A stretch of 64,000 bases of DNA from Streptacidiphilus neutrinimicus (GTDB taxonomy: Bacteria; Actinomycetota; Actinomycetes; Streptomycetales; Streptomycetaceae). Location of the stretch: NCBI RefSeq assembly GCF_000787815.1, contig NZ_BBPO01000006.1:46278-110277 (forward strand), read 5' to 3'. Each line of letters begins with the position of its first letter. The first letter of the stretch is position 1. Both the position numbers and the translations under genes were made by a program. The notes beneath the pieces were generated by a model, which ran no database searches, had not been told where the DNA came from, and saw only the letters and a program-made list of their open reading frames with translations. Below, piece by piece: positions 62,504 through 64,000 of the stretch.

Positions 62504-63547
62504 GTGAACCATCGTCGTCCCAACCCCGACGAGCTCACCCCGGACGACCTGTTCCGTCCGGCCGACGGTGGGCCCACGGCGGCGTACGGCGCCCCGCTCC
62601 CCGCGCCGGAGGCCCAGCCCGCGGCCACCCAGTACCTGCCGCCGATGCCGGCGGCCCCCGCCCAGGAGCCCCAGCCGTACGGCGCGCAGCCGGGCTACGC
62701 GGCCCGAACGCAGCCGTTCCAGGGCTTCCCGCAGCAGCAGACCCAGCAGGCCGCCTACGGCGCCTCGTACGAGCAGACGCAGCCGTACGAGCGGGCGCCG
62801 TACGAGCCGTCCCACTTCGAGCAGCCGCAGTACGAGCAGCCGCAGTACGAGCAGTCCCCGTACGACCAGGGCGGCTACGAGCCGTACGACGACCACGGCT
62901 ACGACGACGGCCCGCACCGCAACCGCCCCTCGATGCGCACGCTGGGCATCGCGGTCGTGGCCGGGTGCGCGGTGCTCGGCATCGGTCTGGGCGCGCTGCT
63001 CAGCGGCGGCTCCTCCGCGAGCGCGTCGGCGGACAAGGGCGGCGCCACGGCGAAGCACGGCGCGACGGCCGGCCCCGGCCCCGGCGACAAGACGGCGCAG
63101 CTCGCGCAGGCGACGGCGCTCAGTGCGCTGCTGGACACGGCGTCCAGCAACCGCACCGCGGTGGTCAACGCCGTCGCCAGCGTCCAGGCCTGCCAGACGC
63201 TGCCGCAGGATCAGGCCACGCTCACCTCGGCCGCCCAGGACCGGTTGAGCCTCATCACGAAGCTGGGCCAGCTCCAGGTCAGCGCGCTGCCCTCCGGGAC
63301 GGAGCTGGTCGCCAAGCTGACGGCCGGCTGGCAGGCCTCCCAGCAGGCCGACTCCCACTACGCCGCGTGGGCGGCGGAGTCGGCGCCGATCTGCCAGAAG
63401 AAGCACCACCCCAAGGAGGGCGGCGAGTCGACCGCGGCGGTCAGCGCCAGCAGCAACGCGACGCTCGCCAAGCGCGACGCCGCGGCGCTCTGGAACAAGA
63501 TCGCGTCCGCGAACAACCTCCCGACGAAGGAGCCGGGCCAGCTCTGA
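62504..63547 (+). CDS. Single-pass membrane protein with Tyr/Gln/Pro-rich repeats
   Basis: This 347-aa protein has an N-terminal cytoplasmic part with Tyr/Gln/Glu/Pro repeats (YEQPQYEQPQYEQSPYDQ near residues 110-125) after a Pro/Ala-rich stretch. A membrane helix follows at about 146-168 (LGIAVVAGCAVLGIGLGALL), then an outside domain of about 170 residues with two cysteines (VQACQTL, then PICQKK). It starts at GTG with AAGGAAGAG upstream. The function is unknown. The repeats may bind a partner or be phosphorylated on Tyr; this is a guess. Confidence 0.8.
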   Translation: MNHRRPNPDELTPDDLFRPADGGPTAAYGAPLPAPEAQPAATQYLPPMPAAPAQEPQPYGAQPGYAARTQPFQGFPQQQTQQAAYGASYEQTQPYERAPYEPSHFEQPQYEQPQYEQSPYDQGGYEPYDDHGYDDGPHRNRPSMRTLGIAVVAGCAVLGIGLGALLSGGSSASASADKGGATAKHGATAGPGPGDKTAQLAQATALSALLDTASSNRTAVVNAVASVQACQTLPQDQATLTSAAQDRLSLITKLGQLQVSALPSGTELVAKLTAGWQASQQADSHYAAWAAESAPICQKKHHPKEGGESTAAVSASSNATLAKRDAAALWNKIASANNLPTKEPGQL

Positions 63548-63558
63548 GCGGCCCAGCG

Positions 63559-63582
63559 GCGCGGCGCGTCATCGCGCCGCGC
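63559..63582. terminator. Bidirectional hairpin at the right edge
   Basis: GCGCGGCGCG (63559-63568), TCAT, CGCGCCGCGC (63573-63582) form a 10-bp perfect stem between the convergent membrane-protein gene and the partial binding-protein gene. There is no T-run. Confidence 0.65.
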
Positions 63583-63630
63583 GCAGCGGATCGGCGGGAC
63601 CTCGGGAGCGTCGGACCGTGCGGCGGCAGG

Positions 63631-64000
63631 TCAGCGGGTCAGCGCCGAACTGACGTCGACCAGGCCGGAGTGGGCCTCGGTGAGCTCGCCTTTGACCACC
63701 TGCTGGAAGGACACGTCGGTGTTGACCGTCCGCGGGGTCGCCGGGAGGCTCACCAGATTGCCGTCCTGCCAGGCCAGCGGCGGCGTCGCGCCGCCCGTGG
63801 TGACGGGTCCCGTGGCGTCGAACGCGGCGTGCACCTCCTTTGCCGTGACGGGGTGGCCCTTGAGGCCGTCCACGACCTTCCGGAACACCTCGAAGGCGAT
63901 CCAGGTGGTCTGGACCCCGGGGTCCGACGGGTTGATGTTGTTGTTGGTGAACGCGTACTTCTTGATCACCGCGTTCATCTCGTTCCACACCGGGCTGCTG
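63631..64000 (-). CDS. C-terminus of an ABC-transporter substrate-binding protein (partial)
   Basis: The visible 120 or so residues end VDVSSALTR and contain WIAFEVFRKVVDGLKG and a QDGNLVSLPATPRTVNTD region, the pattern of the branched-chain-amino-acid-type (Leu/Ile/Val) binding fold. The gene runs past the window edge, so its signal peptide and full length are not seen. The in-frame Met residues near 63990 are internal, not the start. Confidence 0.75.
   Translation of the reverse strand, partial: SSPVWNEMNAVIKKYAFTNNNINPSDPGVQTTWIAFEVFRKVVDGLKGHPVTAKEVHAAFDATGPVTTGGATPPLAWQDGNLVSLPATPRTVNTDVSFQQVVKGELTEAHSGLVDVSSALTR

Overview
This is a window of very GC-rich DNA (GTG starts, ATGA/GTGA overlaps, few TTA codons) from the core chromosome of a streptomycete-type actinobacterium (Streptomyces, Kitasatospora or Streptacidiphilus). 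Support for this comes from the futalosine menaquinone genes, a DmdR1-type DtxR regulator, NsdA-like and AfsR-like regulators, a GroEL with a CIRCE operator and no groES beside it, and a complete FxSxx-COOH (fxs) RiPP locus. From memory, blocks of the window match blocks near SCO4290-4297, SCO4325-4332, SCO4366-4394, SCO4440 and SCO4490-4498 of S. coelicolor in a shuffled order. I could not check this by alignment.

Layout. 1-3 kb: an HTH/NB-ARC/TPR regulator coupled to a gene that leaves the window. 3.4-6 kb: a membrane Ser/Thr kinase with a coupled membrane partner carrying repeated PTVR motifs. 6-8.4 kb: a GT20 trehalose-phosphate synthase and glucosyl-3-phosphoglycerate synthase. 8.6-10.3 kb: a SAM-I riboswitch, a threonine-synthase-like PLP enzyme and a MoaD/ThiS sulfur carrier, which together look like protein-thiocarboxylate homocysteine synthesis. 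10.7-12.9 kb: a cold-shock protein and GroEL. 13-18 kb: small conserved genes, an HD hydrolase, CutC behind a possible DasR site, and a HelD helicase. 18.4-23.3 kb: XPB helicase, a Uma2 nuclease and an XPB-N-terminal-like protein. 23.4-28.3 kb: a HAAS-like membrane protein, a methyltransferase, a lipoprotein binding protein, a HAD phosphatase and a second cold-shock protein. 28.5-40.6 kb: menaquinone genes (mqnD, mqnB, UbiD-like, UbiA-like, UbiX and mqnE) mixed with a DUF2771 protein, an MFS protein, a DUF3027 protein, a deaminase, a ribbon-helix-helix/PIN toxin-antitoxin pair, an Lrp regulator and a threonine dehydratase. 40.7-46.5 kb: a LacI regulator, small membrane and secreted proteins, serC, a citrate synthase and pdxH.

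46.9-57.8 kb is the most unusual region. It holds fxsA (a 64-aa precursor ending F-N-S-S-I), fxsB (radical SAM fused to an HEXXH domain), an AAC(3)-like gene, fxsC (TIR-like, with two TTA codons) and fxsT (KGG P-loop, TIR-like, NB-ARC and TPR, 1328 aa). Facing them is an operon of a SLATT/DUF4231 membrane protein and an alpha/beta hydrolase. The fxs families are named, and their maturase is linked to cyclophane chemistry, but what the whole locus does is not known. 57.9-64 kb: a SIS-domain sugar-phosphate protein divergent from DmdR1, a prim-pol protein divergent from an NsdA-like regulator, a Tyr/Gln-rich membrane protein, and the C-terminus of a solute-binding protein.

The window also holds a family of intergenic repeats (three long copies at 24.5, 28.4 and 33.3 kb and a fragment at 15.7 kb). 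Every copy lies between convergent genes. Strong hairpin terminators and several palindromes that may be operators are listed individually. I saw no tRNA, rRNA, CRISPR array or insertion sequence.
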